64,000 nt of DNA, from assembly GCF_016785945.1 (NCBI RefSeq), contig NZ_JAEMEF010000001.1, forward strand, positions 186,001 to 250,000, given 5' to 3'. A program made the translations under genes and the position numbers. The notes below the pieces were generated by a model. That model made no database searches. It worked only from the letters and a program-made list of their open reading frames with translations, and was not told where the DNA came from. The DNA is from Olleya sediminilitoris. GTDB taxonomy: Bacteria; Bacteroidota; Bacteroidia; Flavobacteriales; Flavobacteriaceae. Shown piece by piece: positions 47,679-56,979 of the stretch; the stretch's first letter is position 1; every line of letters starts with the position of its first letter.

Positions 47679-48098
47679 TTAATTGTTATGAAATATTATA
47701 TTAATCTTCACGTCTGCAAATTGTCTAAACATTTCCATGACTCCACAATATTTTTCGGCAGACAAATCAACCGCTTTTTTAATTTTAGACTCGTTTAAAT
47801 CCTTACCTGTAAAATGATAATCTATTGTTACTGTGTGATATATTTTTGGATGCTCATCTGTTAATTGCCCTTCAACAACCATTTTATAATCATCAACCTC
47901 AACTTTCATTTTTTCTAAAACAGAGACTACATCTAAGCCAGAACAACCTGCTAATGATGATAACATTAAGGCTTTTGGAGATAATCCTTCACGTTCTTGT
48001 CCTTCTACATCTGTATCCATCATTACATGATGACCACTTGGGTTATCAGAATCAAATAACATATTCCCTTTCCAATTGGTTGTAATTTTATGCGACAT
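47679..48098 (-). CDS. OsmC family peroxiredoxin-like protein
   Basis: Thiol-dependent peroxidase of the OsmC/Ohr family, 139 aa. The two redox cysteines are in LAGCSGLDV (residue about 53) and EKYCGVMEMF (about 116). It is probably cytoplasmic. It is divergent from the AhpD-like gene, suggesting a small oxidative-defence locus, although regulation is not visible. Its likely -7 box is TATTTTTG at 48131-48138 (minus). Confidence 0.88.
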   Translation of the reverse strand: MSHKITTNWKGNMLFDSDNPSGHHVMMDTDVEGQEREGLSPKALMLSSLAGCSGLDVVSVLEKMKVEVDDYKMVVEGQLTDEHPKIYHTVTIDYHFTGKDLNESKIKKAVDLSAEKYCGVMEMFRQFADVKINIIFHNN

Positions 48099-48130
48099 AA
48101 TTAAATTATTTTTCGTTTATTGATATCAAT

Positions 48131-48138
48131 CAAAAATA
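48131..48138 (-). promoter_or_regulatory. -7 box TATTTTTG for OsmC-family gene
   Basis: Exact TAnnTTTG on the minus strand, 32 bp before the ATG. Confidence 0.3.
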
Positions 48139-48159
48139 CTATTTAAAAACGAAAAAACG

Positions 48160-48750
48160 ATGCCATTAGTAACACCTTTAACAGCAGATCACGATTTAGA
48201 AACTAAAGAATTGGCTACATTCTTTAACGAAACCCTTGGATTTTGTCCAAATTCTGTCTTAACCATGCAACGTAGACCTGCTATTAGTAAAGCCTTTATC
48301 AATTTAAATAAAGCTGTTATGGCTAATGAAGGTCGAGTAACCTCTGCTTTAAAACGAATGATAGCTTGGGTTAGTAGTAATGCCACAGGATGCAGATATT
48401 GTCAAGCTCATGCTATTAGAGCTGCAGAACGCTATGGAGCAGAACAAGAACAGTTAGACAACATTTGGGAATACCGTACACATCCTGCTTTTAATGATGC
48501 AGAACGTGCTGCTTTAGATTTTAGTTTGGCTGCAAGTCAGGTACCTAATGCTGTAGATAGTGATATACAAAAGCGTCTACACGACCATTGGGATGAAGGA
48601 GAAATAGTAGAAATGCTAGGTGTGATTTCGTTATTTGGATACCTTAATAGATGGAATGATAGTATGGGAACAACTTTAGAGAATGATGCTATTGATAGCG
48701 GAAACCAATATTTAGGAAAACATGGGTTTGAAGTTGGGAAACATGTTTAA
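48160..48750 (+). CDS. Carboxymuconolactone decarboxylase/AhpD-like protein
   Basis: Peroxidase-related AhpD-fold protein, 196 aa. The redox motif CRYCQAHAIRAAE (CxxCxxxH) is clear and a glutamate-type relay residue is likely. The rest is helical, as in the carboxymuconolactone decarboxylase family. It is closed by a very strong palindromic terminator at 48775-48806. Function as an alkylhydroperoxidase is inferred from the motif only. Confidence 0.85.
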   Translation: MPLVTPLTADHDLETKELATFFNETLGFCPNSVLTMQRRPAISKAFINLNKAVMANEGRVTSALKRMIAWVSSNATGCRYCQAHAIRAAERYGAEQEQLDNIWEYRTHPAFNDAERAALDFSLAASQVPNAVDSDIQKRLHDHWDEGEIVEMLGVISLFGYLNRWNDSMGTTLENDAIDSGNQYLGKHGFEVGKHV

Positions 48751-48774
48751 TTAAACAAATTTACTTTTACAATA

Positions 48775-48806
48775 AAAGCCTTGTTAGTACTAACAAGGCT
48801 TTTTTG
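48775..48806. terminator. Palindromic bidirectional terminator
   Basis: AAAAGCCTTGTTAG and CTAACAAGGCTTTT form one 30-base perfect palindrome (centre TA in GTAC) between the convergent AhpD-like and HopJ genes; it can end both. Confidence 0.9.
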
Positions 48807-48820
48807 ATATTTATTAATAT

Positions 48821-49165
48821 CTATTTTTTAGTTAATGGATTGTTTTCAAAATCCAAACCTTCAAAACCTGTTTTTATAAAATTTCTTATGTTTTGGTGTC
48901 CTGATCCACTTGGGTCTTTCAATACCTCATCAAAATAATATTGACCAAAACAGGCTAAAGTTTCGGTTTTAGATAAATTTTCTGCTTTAGCAAATGCAAA
49001 AACTTTACATGAACCTGAATTTTGTCCTTCGGCATTTTGTAACGTACCGTTTGTGAATGCTGTTGGTGTAAAATTAAAGTAAGTGTCCACTACGTCCATT
49101 GTTTCCGCGAAAGCGATAGTATTAGGAGCTGTTTTTAATTTTGTTTTAAACTCTTGAATGGTCAT
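48821..49165 (-). CDS. HopJ type III effector family protein
   Basis: Small protein of 114 aa belonging to the HopJ family, named for a plant-pathogen effector. Members are common in non-pathogenic marine bacteria, so no effector role is implied. Seen: VDTYFNFTPTAFTNG, QNSGSCKVFAFAK and DPSGSGHQNIRNFIKTGFEGL. It contains a dispersed-motif copy (49103-49117) encoding IAFAE. The rsmI gene lies upstream, 13 bp away, on the same strand; function is unknown. Confidence 0.85.
   Translation of the reverse strand: MTIQEFKTKLKTAPNTIAFAETMDVVDTYFNFTPTAFTNGTLQNAEGQNSGSCKVFAFAKAENLSKTETLACFGQYYFDEVLKDPSGSGHQNIRNFIKTGFEGLDFENNPLTKK
49103..49117. repeat. Dispersed 15-bp motif, copy 4 (TTCCGCGAAAGCGAT)
   Basis: Exact match to the consensus, inside the HopJ-family gene (I-A-F-A-E on the coding strand). 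Confidence 0.5.
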
Positions 49166-49178
49166 TTTTTAATATAAT

Positions 49179-49853
49179 TTATTTAGATTTTCCTGCTACA
49201 ACTATAACTATTTCACCTTTTGGTGGTTTATTAGTATAATGCTCTAATACTTGTTTTGCTTTACCACGAATGGTTTCTTCATATAATTTGGTTAATTCTC
49301 TAGAGACTGATACTGGTCTGTCCTCTCCAAAATACTCGCAAAAATGTCCTAATGTTTTATTTAGTTTATGTGGACTTTCGTAAAAAATGATAGTTCTGGT
49401 TTCTTCGGCTAAAAGTTTTAGTCTGGTTTGACGTCCTTTTTTAACTGGTAAAAATCCTTCAAAAATAAACTTATCGTTAGGAAAACCACTGTTGACCAAT
49501 GCTGGTACAAATGCTGTTGCACCTGGTAAACAGTCTACTTCAATATCATGCTCTACGCAAGCTCTAGTTAATAAAAAACCTGGGTCTGATATTGCTGGTG
49601 TGCCTGCATCACTAATTATTGCAATGGTTGTACCTGCTTTTAACTTTTGTATTAAGCTGTCTACCGTTTTATGCTCATTATGCATATGGTGACTTTGCAT
49701 TTGTGTTGTGATTTGGTAGTGCTTTAATAATTTTCCTGAGGTACGTGTATCTTCGGCTAAAATTAAATCGGCAGCATTTAAAACTTCTATTGCTCTAAAA
49801 GTCATGTCTTTAAGATTACCAATAGGTGTTGGGACTATGTATAATTTACTCAT
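49179..49853 (-). CDS. rsmI: 16S rRNA (cytidine1402-2'-O)-methyltransferase
   Basis: SAM-dependent 2'-O-methylation of C1402 in 16S rRNA, 224 aa. I chose ATG at 49851-49853 (MSKLYIVPTPIGNL); the longer frame uses a TTG. Seen: PTPIGNLKDMTFRA, AEDTRTSGKLLKH, SDAGTPAISDPG, LPGATAFVPAL and YESPHKLNKTL. A promoter TTG-N23-TAAATTTG lies at 49872-49905 (minus), with a leader of about 12 nt. Confidence 0.95.
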   Translation of the reverse strand: MSKLYIVPTPIGNLKDMTFRAIEVLNAADLILAEDTRTSGKLLKHYQITTQMQSHHMHNEHKTVDSLIQKLKAGTTIAIISDAGTPAISDPGFLLTRACVEHDIEVDCLPGATAFVPALVNSGFPNDKFIFEGFLPVKKGRQTRLKLLAEETRTIIFYESPHKLNKTLGHFCEYFGEDRPVSVSRELTKLYEETIRGKAKQVLEHYTNKPPKGEIVIVVAGKSK

Positions 49854-49871
49854 TTTCAATTAAATCAGATT

Positions 49872-49905
49872 CAAATTTACAATCTTTTTGATATATAAGA
49901 AGCAA
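49872..49905 (-). promoter_or_regulatory. Promoter of rsmI (TTG-N23-TAAATTTG)
   Basis: On the minus strand, CAAATTTA at 49872-49879 and CAA at 49903-49905, spacing 23 bp. Confidence 0.4.
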
Positions 49906-49946
49906 CCTTTTGCTAAATTAGACATCTATTAATTAACCAAACAAAA

Positions 49947-52900
49947 ATGAAAAACTCGCTATTCTTCATCTTTTTATTAATATCTAATTTTTTATCTCAA
50001 GCACAAAGCACAGATTTATCTATTGTGGTTGAGGCTCAAGATTTATCAGGTAACGCTCTGTCTCAGGCTAATATCTATCAAGAGTTTCAATATATAATTA
50101 CTGTTTTTAATTCTGGTAGTAATGTTAGCAATGCTACGTTTAATCAAATAATTGATAATAGCGTTGCCATACAAAGCTATACTAGCATAAATCAGACTGG
50201 TGGAGCAAGTCCAATAAATCCAATAACTTTAACCGGAAATACTATTGATGCAACTATTGCTAGTTTACCTTCTAATAGTAGTGTAGCTTTAAAAGTAATT
50301 GTGAGAGCACCTTTAGGTTCTGGTGGTATTGCGACTAATGTTAATGTTTTTCCGCCTGACGGAACAACAGACAGTGATACGTCTAATAATACTTCTATTA
50401 TATCTATTGATATTGTTGAAATCCCTATAGATTTTACAGTTACTTACAACCAAATTAATCCAACTGCTGGAAACAGTATTAATAACTGGAACGAATCTAT
50501 AACCTACCAATTTACTATCACTAATAATAGCAGTGTAAGCTACCCTTTGATGGGTTTTAAAAATATATTTACCAATAATCTGAGTACATTTTATGGTTAC
50601 CCATACTTACAACTTTTAAGTGTTGATTGTACTTCTGCTTCTAACGGAATGAATTGTATTGATACCTCAAACCTAAATGGTAATCCAACTTATCTATCTT
50701 CATCTTTAGAATTATTTAATTACACCTCAGCAATCGAGTTTTTACCTGGAGGATCTATGGTTTTTGAAATGGAAGTTTTATTTCTGGACCCTTATTGCGC
50801 TACCATATTGTCTGATTTAGATTTGTCTAGTTTTGTTGAATTAACTTTAAGTCCCTCTGACATCAACCAATCACCTAATCAATCTAACAGTATAAACAAT
50901 ATTTTACTAGAATCTTTTATATGTCCTGAAGCAGATTTATGTATTTCTACAGTACAAACTAATCCGGACGCTACTCAAGAAGTTAGCTGGAATGAAGAAG
51001 TTACTTTTGTTACTGATGTTTGTAATATGGGTCCAGAGGATGCGTATATGCGTTTCTTTTTACAAAATTTAACTTCAGATGTAAATTGGCAAATCCAATC
51101 TATTACTTGTAATAGCACTACTGGCATGATTTCTTGTACTGACTTTACACTTAGTGATCAAAATTCTTTCTGGGAAAGTAGTGAGTTTATACTACCTGCT
51201 AACTCTACTATAACGGTTACTACAGTTGCAATATTTTTAGAACCAGACTCTTGTACTCCTACAACAGAAGACTACACCAATGTGCATATTAGAAGTGGTG
51301 TAAATTTATTAGACAACAGTATTATAGACCCTAATATCACGAATGATTATGATAGTGATTTTGTTTTACTTCCTCCTTTACCTTTATGTGATGTAGAAGA
51401 ATTTGCAGATTTATCAATTACTAAAACACAAGTTAACCCAGAATTACCTGCTGGTATAAATAATGACAATACTATTGAATGGGGAGAAGTAACCTATAAT
51501 GTTGTTGCAACAAATAATAGTAATGAGGATACAATAATAGAGTTATCTGATTTTTTAAATGATGGATCACCAGGAACGTTGGTATCTGTTACTTGTTTAG
51601 AAACAACAGGAACTGCTTCTTGCTATACTATAGTTAATGAGAATGTTGGTGTTTTTATGGATGGTATTCCTGAAGATGGAGTTAATGATGTGTTTTGGCA
51701 AATTACTGCTGATGAAAATGTAACACTTCCTGCACAAAGCTCTATAACTTACCAAGTGGTTATAGATTGGGCTCCAGAATGCACAACAAATGATATTACT
51801 GTCAGAAACAACGCTACAATAGCTAGTGTTGACAACCCAAATGAAATTAATACAAGTGATAATACTGTTATGGTTGTTACCTACATGGCTCCTTGTATAG
51901 ATATTTTAGTACAGACATATCCTGAGTTTACTTCAGTTGATGTGATTACTGCATTTAATTGGATTATAGATATTACCAACAGTAATTCTGGCTCAAGTGC
52001 TACTAATATCGATTTTGAAGATGTTTTAGGACCACAATTTACCATAAACGGATCACCAAGTTGCAACGTTACAGTAGGTACAGCAAGTTGCACACCAACG
52101 TTAACCGTTTCTGGTAATACTGTAAATGGAATTATACCTATTATGGAAGCAGGATCTACAATACAAATAGTTATACCTGTTTTAGCTCCAAGTTTTGGTG
52201 GTGCTTTTACCAATACTGCACAAGCTATAGGTAATAGTAATGAAAATAACGAGCTAACACCAGAAACCAATTTGTCTATTAGTAATATGCAAGTTATAGC
52301 TCCTACAGTACTTAAAACGTTTACTCCAGATCAAATTATTGTAGGACAAGAAAGCACCTTGACATTTACTGTTTTTAATGTTTCTGGTAATGCATCGCAA
52401 TCCAATATAGCATTTACAGACAATCTACCTACAGGTATGACAATAGCTGGACCAGTTAATTGGTCAGAACAAAATGGCTGTTCAGCAACTTTTAATAGTA
52501 ATTTAGGTGACACAAGTTTTAACGTTACTAATTTAACATTTCCTAATGGAGTTGAAAGCTGCACTTTTGAGGTTATTGTTACAACAAATACTGAAGGCGA
52601 ATTTATAAACAACAGTACTAATTTTAGTGATTTAAATAATATAGATAGCGCTTTAGCTAATGCAACATTAACTGTATTAGAGGACAATACGGATGTTGAC
52701 ATACAGATATTAAAATCTGTAACACCATCTGAAGCCTCAATAGGAAATACAGTACAGTTTACTATTACTGCCACCAATTTAGGAACTACAAATGCAACAA
52801 ATATTGAAATTTTAGAGATGCTTCCTTTAGGCTACGCGTTTATTTCTGCTCAGACAAGCATGGGTAGTTACAATAATATTGACAACTTATGGAGTCTAAG

Positions 52901-53336
52901 TAACTTGCTTCCTAATCAATCCGAAACTTTAACCTTAAATGCCCAAGTTGTGTCATCAAACGACTTATTAAATCAGGCTAGTTTAGTTAGTGTCTCAGAG
53001 GTAGATAGAGATGATAGTAATAATGAAGATCAAGCCGAAGTTAATGTTAACAACTGTTTAAATATACCAAGCGGTTTTTCACCAGGTAACGATGCAACAA
53101 ATGACACCTTTAAAATCCCTTGTATTGAAGACTATCCTTATAGCAGTCTAAATATTTATAATAGATACGGAACATTAATATACCAAAATAACAACTACAA
53201 TAATACCTGGAACGGAATGCCTAATTCTGGTCCTTTAAACCAAAATAGAAAACTACCCATAGGTACGTATTATTATGTTTTTACTGTAAAAGCAATAACC
53301 AAACCTTTTGTAGGATATGTGTATTTAAACTACTAA
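49947..53336 (+). CDS. DUF11 repeat protein with T9SS type B sorting domain
   Basis: Secreted surface protein, 1129 aa. A signal peptide ends FLSQAQ. Several DUF11-like beta-sandwich modules follow, marked by VSWNEEVTF, IEWGEVTYNVVATN, ESTLTFTVFN and GNTVQFTITATNLG. The C-terminus (about residues 1040-1129; SGFSPGNDATNDTF ... GTYYYVFTV) is the type B signal for T9SS. Unlike the adhesin at 9944-15583 there is no PorP or PorE partner nearby, so it probably uses general T9SS components. Its end overlaps by 12 bp the convergent DoxX gene. Possible adhesion or gliding role, unproven. Confidence 0.87.
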   Translation: MKNSLFFIFLLISNFLSQAQSTDLSIVVEAQDLSGNALSQANIYQEFQYIITVFNSGSNVSNATFNQIIDNSVAIQSYTSINQTGGASPINPITLTGNTIDATIASLPSNSSVALKVIVRAPLGSGGIATNVNVFPPDGTTDSDTSNNTSIISIDIVEIPIDFTVTYNQINPTAGNSINNWNESITYQFTITNNSSVSYPLMGFKNIFTNNLSTFYGYPYLQLLSVDCTSASNGMNCIDTSNLNGNPTYLSSSLELFNYTSAIEFLPGGSMVFEMEVLFLDPYCATILSDLDLSSFVELTLSPSDINQSPNQSNSINNILLESFICPEADLCISTVQTNPDATQEVSWNEEVTFVTDVCNMGPEDAYMRFFLQNLTSDVNWQIQSITCNSTTGMISCTDFTLSDQNSFWESSEFILPANSTITVTTVAIFLEPDSCTPTTEDYTNVHIRSGVNLLDNSIIDPNITNDYDSDFVLLPPLPLCDVEEFADLSITKTQVNPELPAGINNDNTIEWGEVTYNVVATNNSNEDTIIELSDFLNDGSPGTLVSVTCLETTGTASCYTIVNENVGVFMDGIPEDGVNDVFWQITADENVTLPAQSSITYQVVIDWAPECTTNDITVRNNATIASVDNPNEINTSDNTVMVVTYMAPCIDILVQTYPEFTSVDVITAFNWIIDITNSNSGSSATNIDFEDVLGPQFTINGSPSCNVTVGTASCTPTLTVSGNTVNGIIPIMEAGSTIQIVIPVLAPSFGGAFTNTAQAIGNSNENNELTPETNLSISNMQVIAPTVLKTFTPDQIIVGQESTLTFTVFNVSGNASQSNIAFTDNLPTGMTIAGPVNWSEQNGCSATFNSNLGDTSFNVTNLTFPNGVESCTFEVIVTTNTEGEFINNSTNFSDLNNIDSALANATLTVLEDNTDVDIQILKSVTPSEASIGNTVQFTITATNLGTTNATNIEILEMLPLGYAFISAQTSMGSYNNIDNLWSLSNLLPNQSETLTLNAQVVSSNDLLNQASLVSVSEVDRDDSNNEDQAEVNVNNCLNIPSGFSPGNDATNDTFKIPCIEDYPYSSLNIYNRYGTLIYQNNNYNNTWNGMPNSGPLNQNRKLPIGTYYYVFTVKAITKPFVGYVYLNY

Positions 53337-53705
53337 TTTTTTATCACGCACTTCTTTACCTAAAAAATAAGAAATCAACACCAAAAATATTGTAAAAAAC
53401 GACATACCAAACAAGCCATGTTGTGCTATATAATGTGCTACTGTAGCTAATACAACATCAAAGAAAAATCCAGCATAAGCCCATTCTGTTAACCATTTAC
53501 TTTTTCGCCATAAAACCATAATAACACCTAAAATTTTAAGTATAGCTAATGGCATTACAAGGTAAGCAGGATAATTAAACGAGGTAAAAAAGCCCTCTAC
53601 CATTTGTGTATTAAAAATATACATCTGTGCAGAGTATAAAAATATAACGCAAACTAAAATTGTAGATATCCAATATATAATGGATTTTATAGAGGTTTGT
53701 TTCAT
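53325..53705 (-). CDS. DoxX-like membrane protein
   Basis: Integral membrane protein, 126 aa, with four hydrophobic helices (IYWISTILVCVIFLYSAQMY, AYLVMPLAILKILGVIMVLW, and two more). It belongs to the DoxX-like group of small quinone-linked or unknown membrane proteins. Positive charge is concentrated at the C-terminal tail (GKEVRDKKLVV). Its 3' end overlaps the DUF11 gene by 12 bp on the opposite strand. Confidence 0.75.
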   Translation of the reverse strand: MKQTSIKSIIYWISTILVCVIFLYSAQMYIFNTQMVEGFFTSFNYPAYLVMPLAILKILGVIMVLWRKSKWLTEWAYAGFFFDVVLATVAHYIAQHGLFGMSFFTIFLVLISYFLGKEVRDKKLVV

Positions 53706-53733
53706 GTAGTAGTGGTATTAAAATACTAATTGA

Positions 53734-54465
53734 TTATTCAAACCTAGAGGCAATAATAGACATAAAACGGATTTCATAATCCTCTTTTCCTATCCAGTTA
53801 TTATATTCTGGTTTAACAACGTTATTTATTAAATTATTAGCTTCATCTAAAGAGGAGGATGTATTTAATTGTGATAACACTCGGTTATAATCGTCTGGTT
53901 CACCATCAAACAAATGTTTTATAAACGCTAATTTATCATTTAACCCAATATTTAATCCTGACTTGAGTTTATCATTTAAACTCTTTTTTTCATCAGTCAA
54001 AGATTTTAAAACTGGTTCAAATACAGGAGTATCTCCAAAACTTGAAGTAATGTCTTCAAAATCATTTTTTTCAAATTCTTTTTTAGGAATAACCGATTCA
54101 ATTAATGAATCTACTTGATGGGTTTCCTCAGGCATTTGCGCAACCATATCTTTAATTTTCTCCATTAATGGCTCTGTAATTTCTTTGTCTTCATCTTCAT
54201 CTAAATGGATATAAGTTTTATTATCTACTTCAATATTATCACTGATTTTGTTATTAAATGCAGAATCTAACATATCAAAAAACGAAGAGTCATTACCAAT
54301 TGTTGGTAAAGTATCGTCTAGATTTTCGCTAGCAAATTTTAAAACAGTTAGTTTTTCATATAAAGCAGCAACCTCAGCATGCATTTTGTTAACATCATCT
54401 TTACCTCCTAGTTTTAGAATCCTATGAGCAATACTCATTAATTCTGCTTCCAATTTCTTCTTCAT
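53734..54465 (-). CDS. Conserved hypothetical protein, acidic
   Basis: Cytoplasmic, acidic, mostly helical protein of 243 aa. The N-terminal helix (LMSIAHRILKLGGKDDVNKMHAEVAALYEKL) is well formed and may dimerise; the middle is low-complexity and charged (HLDEDEDKEITEPL). The C-terminal part (about 180-243: LNDKLAFIKHLFDGEPDDYNRVLSQLN) seems structured. It lacks enzyme motifs. It looks like a conserved Bacteroidota protein but I cannot name a function. Divergent from tdk. Confidence 0.7.
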   Translation of the reverse strand: MKKKLEAELMSIAHRILKLGGKDDVNKMHAEVAALYEKLTVLKFASENLDDTLPTIGNDSSFFDMLDSAFNNKISDNIEVDNKTYIHLDEDEDKEITEPLMEKIKDMVAQMPEETHQVDSLIESVIPKKEFEKNDFEDITSSFGDTPVFEPVLKSLTDEKKSLNDKLKSGLNIGLNDKLAFIKHLFDGEPDDYNRVLSQLNTSSSLDEANNLINNVVKPEYNNWIGKEDYEIRFMSIIASRFE

Positions 54466-54505
54466 GGTTTTATTTTTTTTATATTTTTTTTCAATTTATT
54501 GCAAG

Positions 54506-54532
54506 TTGGCCTTTTGATTTTTAATAAATTTG
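54506..54532 (+). promoter_or_regulatory. Possible promoter of tdk-alr (TTG-N16-TAAATTTG)
   Basis: TTG at 54506-54508 and TAAATTTG at 54525-54532; spacing is slightly short. A second TAAATTTA lies four bases before the ATG. Confidence 0.35.
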
Positions 54533-54586
54533 ACCCACCTTTATACAAAACGTGAATGCTTTACGTTTTAGTGCTAAATTTACAAA

Positions 54587-55234
54587 ATGTTTCTCGAAAA
54601 TACAGTAAATCAAAAAGAACAATTTGGATGGATTGAAGTCATCTGTGGATCAATGTTTTCTGGTAAAACTGAAGAGTTAATCCGTAGGCTTAAGCGTGCC
54701 CAATTTGCAAAACAAAAAGTAGAAATCTTTAAACCTGCAATTGATGTGCGTTATGATGAAGAGATGGTGGTATCACACGACTCTAACGAAATTAGATCCA
54801 CACCTGTACCTGCTGCTGCTAATATACCAATATTAGCCGATGGTTGCGATGTTGTTGGTATAGACGAAGCACAATTTTTTGATGACGAGATTGTTAGAAT
54901 ATGTAATGACCTTGCAAATAAAGGCATAAGGGTTATTGTTGCTGGATTAGATATGGACTTTAAAGGTAATCCATTTGGTCCAATGCCAAACTTAATGGCT
55001 ACTGCAGAATATGTTACAAAAGTACACGCTGTATGTACCAGAACTGGTAATCTTGCACAATATAGCTTCAGAAAATCTGCTAATGACAGCCTAGTATTAT
55101 TAGGCGAAACTGATGAGTACGAACCTTTAAGCAGAGCTGCTTATTACAAAGCAACAATGCGAGAAAAAATTAAAAATATTAATGTTGAAGATCCTCAACA
55201 AATAGATACAAATCCAGAAGCATCTAATGGATAA
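54587..55234 (+). CDS. tdk: Thymidine kinase
   Basis: Phosphorylates thymidine to dTMP in salvage, 215 aa. Seen: Walker [28 protein letters not shown], and the lasso loop [21 protein letters not shown]. The zinc-binding CxxC of E. coli Tdk is not visible: the matching place reads [16 protein letters not shown], with only one Cys, so the zinc site seems lost. It overlaps alr by 8 bp, so the two form a translation-coupled pair. Confidence 0.93.
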   Translation: MFLENTVNQKEQFGWIEVICGSMFSGKTEELIRRLKRAQFAKQKVEIFKPAIDVRYDEEMVVSHDSNEIRSTPVPAAANIPILADGCDVVGIDEAQFFDDEIVRICNDLANKGIRVIVAGLDMDFKGNPFGPMPNLMATAEYVTKVHAVCTRTGNLAQYSFRKSANDSLVLLGETDEYEPLSRAAYYKATMREKIKNINVEDPQQIDTNPEASNG

Positions 55235-56333
55235 CGTCCAAGAAACCATTCTAGAAATAGACTTAAAAGCATTAAAACATAACTTTAAGCATTTAAAATC
55301 TAGACTACATAATAACACCAAGTTTTTAGCAGTAGTCAAAGCCTTTGCTTATGGTAGTGATGCTGCTGAGGTAGCAAAATATCTTGAACAATTAAACATA
55401 GACTATTTTGCTGTAGCCTACACCTATGAAGGTGTTGCTTTGCGTGATGCAGGTATCACAACACCAATTTTAGTATTACATCCTCAACCTGTAAGTTTTG
55501 ATGACATTATTAAACGATGTTTAGAACCTAGCATATATTCTCAACGTGTTTTAGATTTATTTATCGCTTCCGCAGAAATCCATAAACAACATAACTATCC
55601 TGTTCATTTAAAATTTAACACAGGTTTAAACAGACTAGGGTTTGGGCAAAAAGACATACCAAAAATAGCAGAAGCTTTATCTAAAACCGAAGCGATTAAA
55701 GTCACTAGCTTATTTTCTCATTTAGCCGAAAGTGAAGTACTTGATGATACAGATTTTACAAAATCACAAATTGAAAGCTTCACTAAAATTTATAAAGATG
55801 TTTATGCAACTTTAAGCTATAAACCATTTTTACACATTTGTAATACTTCCGGAATTATAAATTATCCAGAAGCACATTTTGACATGGTAAGAAGTGGGAT
55901 TGGGTTAAACGGTTATGGAAACGACCCAGAAGTTAACAAACACCTAAAACCTATAGCTGCATTAAAAACAAACATTTCTCAAATTCATCATATAAAAAAA
56001 GGTAAAAGTTTAGGTTATAACAGAGCCTTTATCGCTCAAGAAGACACCAGGACAGCAACCCTACCATTAGGTCATGCAGACGGAATTAAAAGACAATATG
56101 GAAACAAAAAGGGCTTTGTTACCATAAATAATCAAAAGGCTTTTATACTAGGTAATGTTTGTATGGACATGATAATGGTTGATGTTACTAATATTAAATG
56201 TAAAGAAGGAGATCAAGCAATTATTTTTGACGACAAACATACTGCCGAGGATTTAGCAGGACAAGTCAACTCCATTTCATACGAATTACTTACAGCTGTA
56301 TCTCAACGAGTAAAACGTGTCATACGTCGATAA
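55227..56333 (+). CDS. alr: Alanine racemase
   Basis: PLP enzyme making D-alanine for peptidoglycan, 368 aa. The PLP lysine is in [11 protein letters not shown] (VKAFAYG instead of the usual VKANAYG, as is common in flavobacteria); the catalytic tyrosine region [11 protein letters not shown] is present, and [10 protein letters not shown] near the end is typical. It has overlapping translation with tdk (ATG inside the tdk 3' end). A degenerate copy of the dispersed motif (55563-55577) lies inside, encoding IASAE. Confidence 0.93.
   Translation: MDNVQETILEIDLKALKHNFKHLKSRLHNNTKFLAVVKAFAYGSDAAEVAKYLEQLNIDYFAVAYTYEGVALRDAGITTPILVLHPQPVSFDDIIKRCLEPSIYSQRVLDLFIASAEIHKQHNYPVHLKFNTGLNRLGFGQKDIPKIAEALSKTEAIKVTSLFSHLAESEVLDDTDFTKSQIESFTKIYKDVYATLSYKPFLHICNTSGIINYPEAHFDMVRSGIGLNGYGNDPEVNKHLKPIAALKTNISQIHHIKKGKSLGYNRAFIAQEDTRTATLPLGHADGIKRQYGNKKGFVTINNQKAFILGNVCMDMIMVDVTNIKCKEGDQAIIFDDKHTAEDLAGQVNSISYELLTAVSQRVKRVIRR
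55563..55577. repeat. Dispersed 15-bp motif, degenerate copy 5 (ATCGCTTCCGCAGAA)
   Basis: Reverse orientation relative to the other genic copies on the + strand; two mismatches to the consensus ATCGCTTWCGCGGAA. Encodes I-A-S-A-E in alr. Weak on its own. Confidence 0.3.
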
Positions 56334-56429
56334 CAATTTGTTAGTCGACCAATGATTTTACTTGTTTTGTTAAAATTTTAACTAAATTGGAAGTAATTAA
56401 TATTAACTAACAATTTAAATTTTAAAATT

Positions 56430-56831
56430 ATGCTTAAAGAATTTAAGAATTTTATCATGACAGGAAACGTAATTGAATTTGCGGTTGCTGTAATTATGGC
56501 TGGAGCCTTAGGACAAGTAATTAATGGATTTGTAAATAACATTGCAATGCCATTTGTAGGTCACTTTGCAGGAGGTATTGATTTTGCAGCAAAAAAACTT
56601 GTACTTGATGAAGCTGTAGTAGATGCTGCTGGTGTAGTTACAAAACCAGAAAATGCAATCATGTATGGTACTTGGATTAACACAATTATTAACTTATTAA
56701 TTGTAGGATTTATAATGTTTTTAATTGTTAAAGCTTACAATAAAACTAAAAAGCCAGTTGAACCAGCTGCACCTGCAGGACCAACTGACAACCAATTATT
56801 AATGGAAATTAGAGATGCTTTAAAAAAGTAA
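56430..56831 (+). CDS. mscL: Large-conductance mechanosensitive channel
   Basis: Pentameric osmotic safety valve of the inner membrane, 133 aa. Two transmembrane helices: EFAVAVIMAGALGQVINGFV and TWINTIINLLIVGFIMFLIV. The N-terminal LKEFKNFIMTGNVIEFAVAV and the C-terminal cytoplasmic helix MEIRDALKK are typical. It is transcribed alone and ends at a terminator at 56854-56887. Confidence 0.95.
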   Translation: MLKEFKNFIMTGNVIEFAVAVIMAGALGQVINGFVNNIAMPFVGHFAGGIDFAAKKLVLDEAVVDAAGVVTKPENAIMYGTWINTIINLLIVGFIMFLIVKAYNKTKKPVEPAAPAGPTDNQLLMEIRDALKK

Positions 56832-56853
56832 TCTAAATTTTATTATTATCACT

Positions 56854-56887
56854 AAAAACCGATTTTTGATTAAAAATCGGTTTTTTT
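56854..56887 (+). terminator. Rho-independent terminator after mscL
   Basis: AAAACCGATTTTT and AAAAATCGGTTTT arms with a short loop and a T-run, 22 bp after the stop. Confidence 0.85.
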
Positions 56888-56979
56888 ATGTCTTTTTTTT
56901 ACGAAAAAATTAAGACTTTTTATATTTTTAAATACTCTAAATACGCTAATTTTAACCTTTAATTTAATTAGTATTTAAA

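Noticed and set aside
48821-49165. HopJ gene as a sign of a type III secretion system
   Set aside because: The family is widespread in bacteria without such systems and no type III component is present here.
52331-52777. 148-aa antisense frame over the DUF11 gene
   Set aside because: Shadow of a T/N-rich coding region with no start context or motif.
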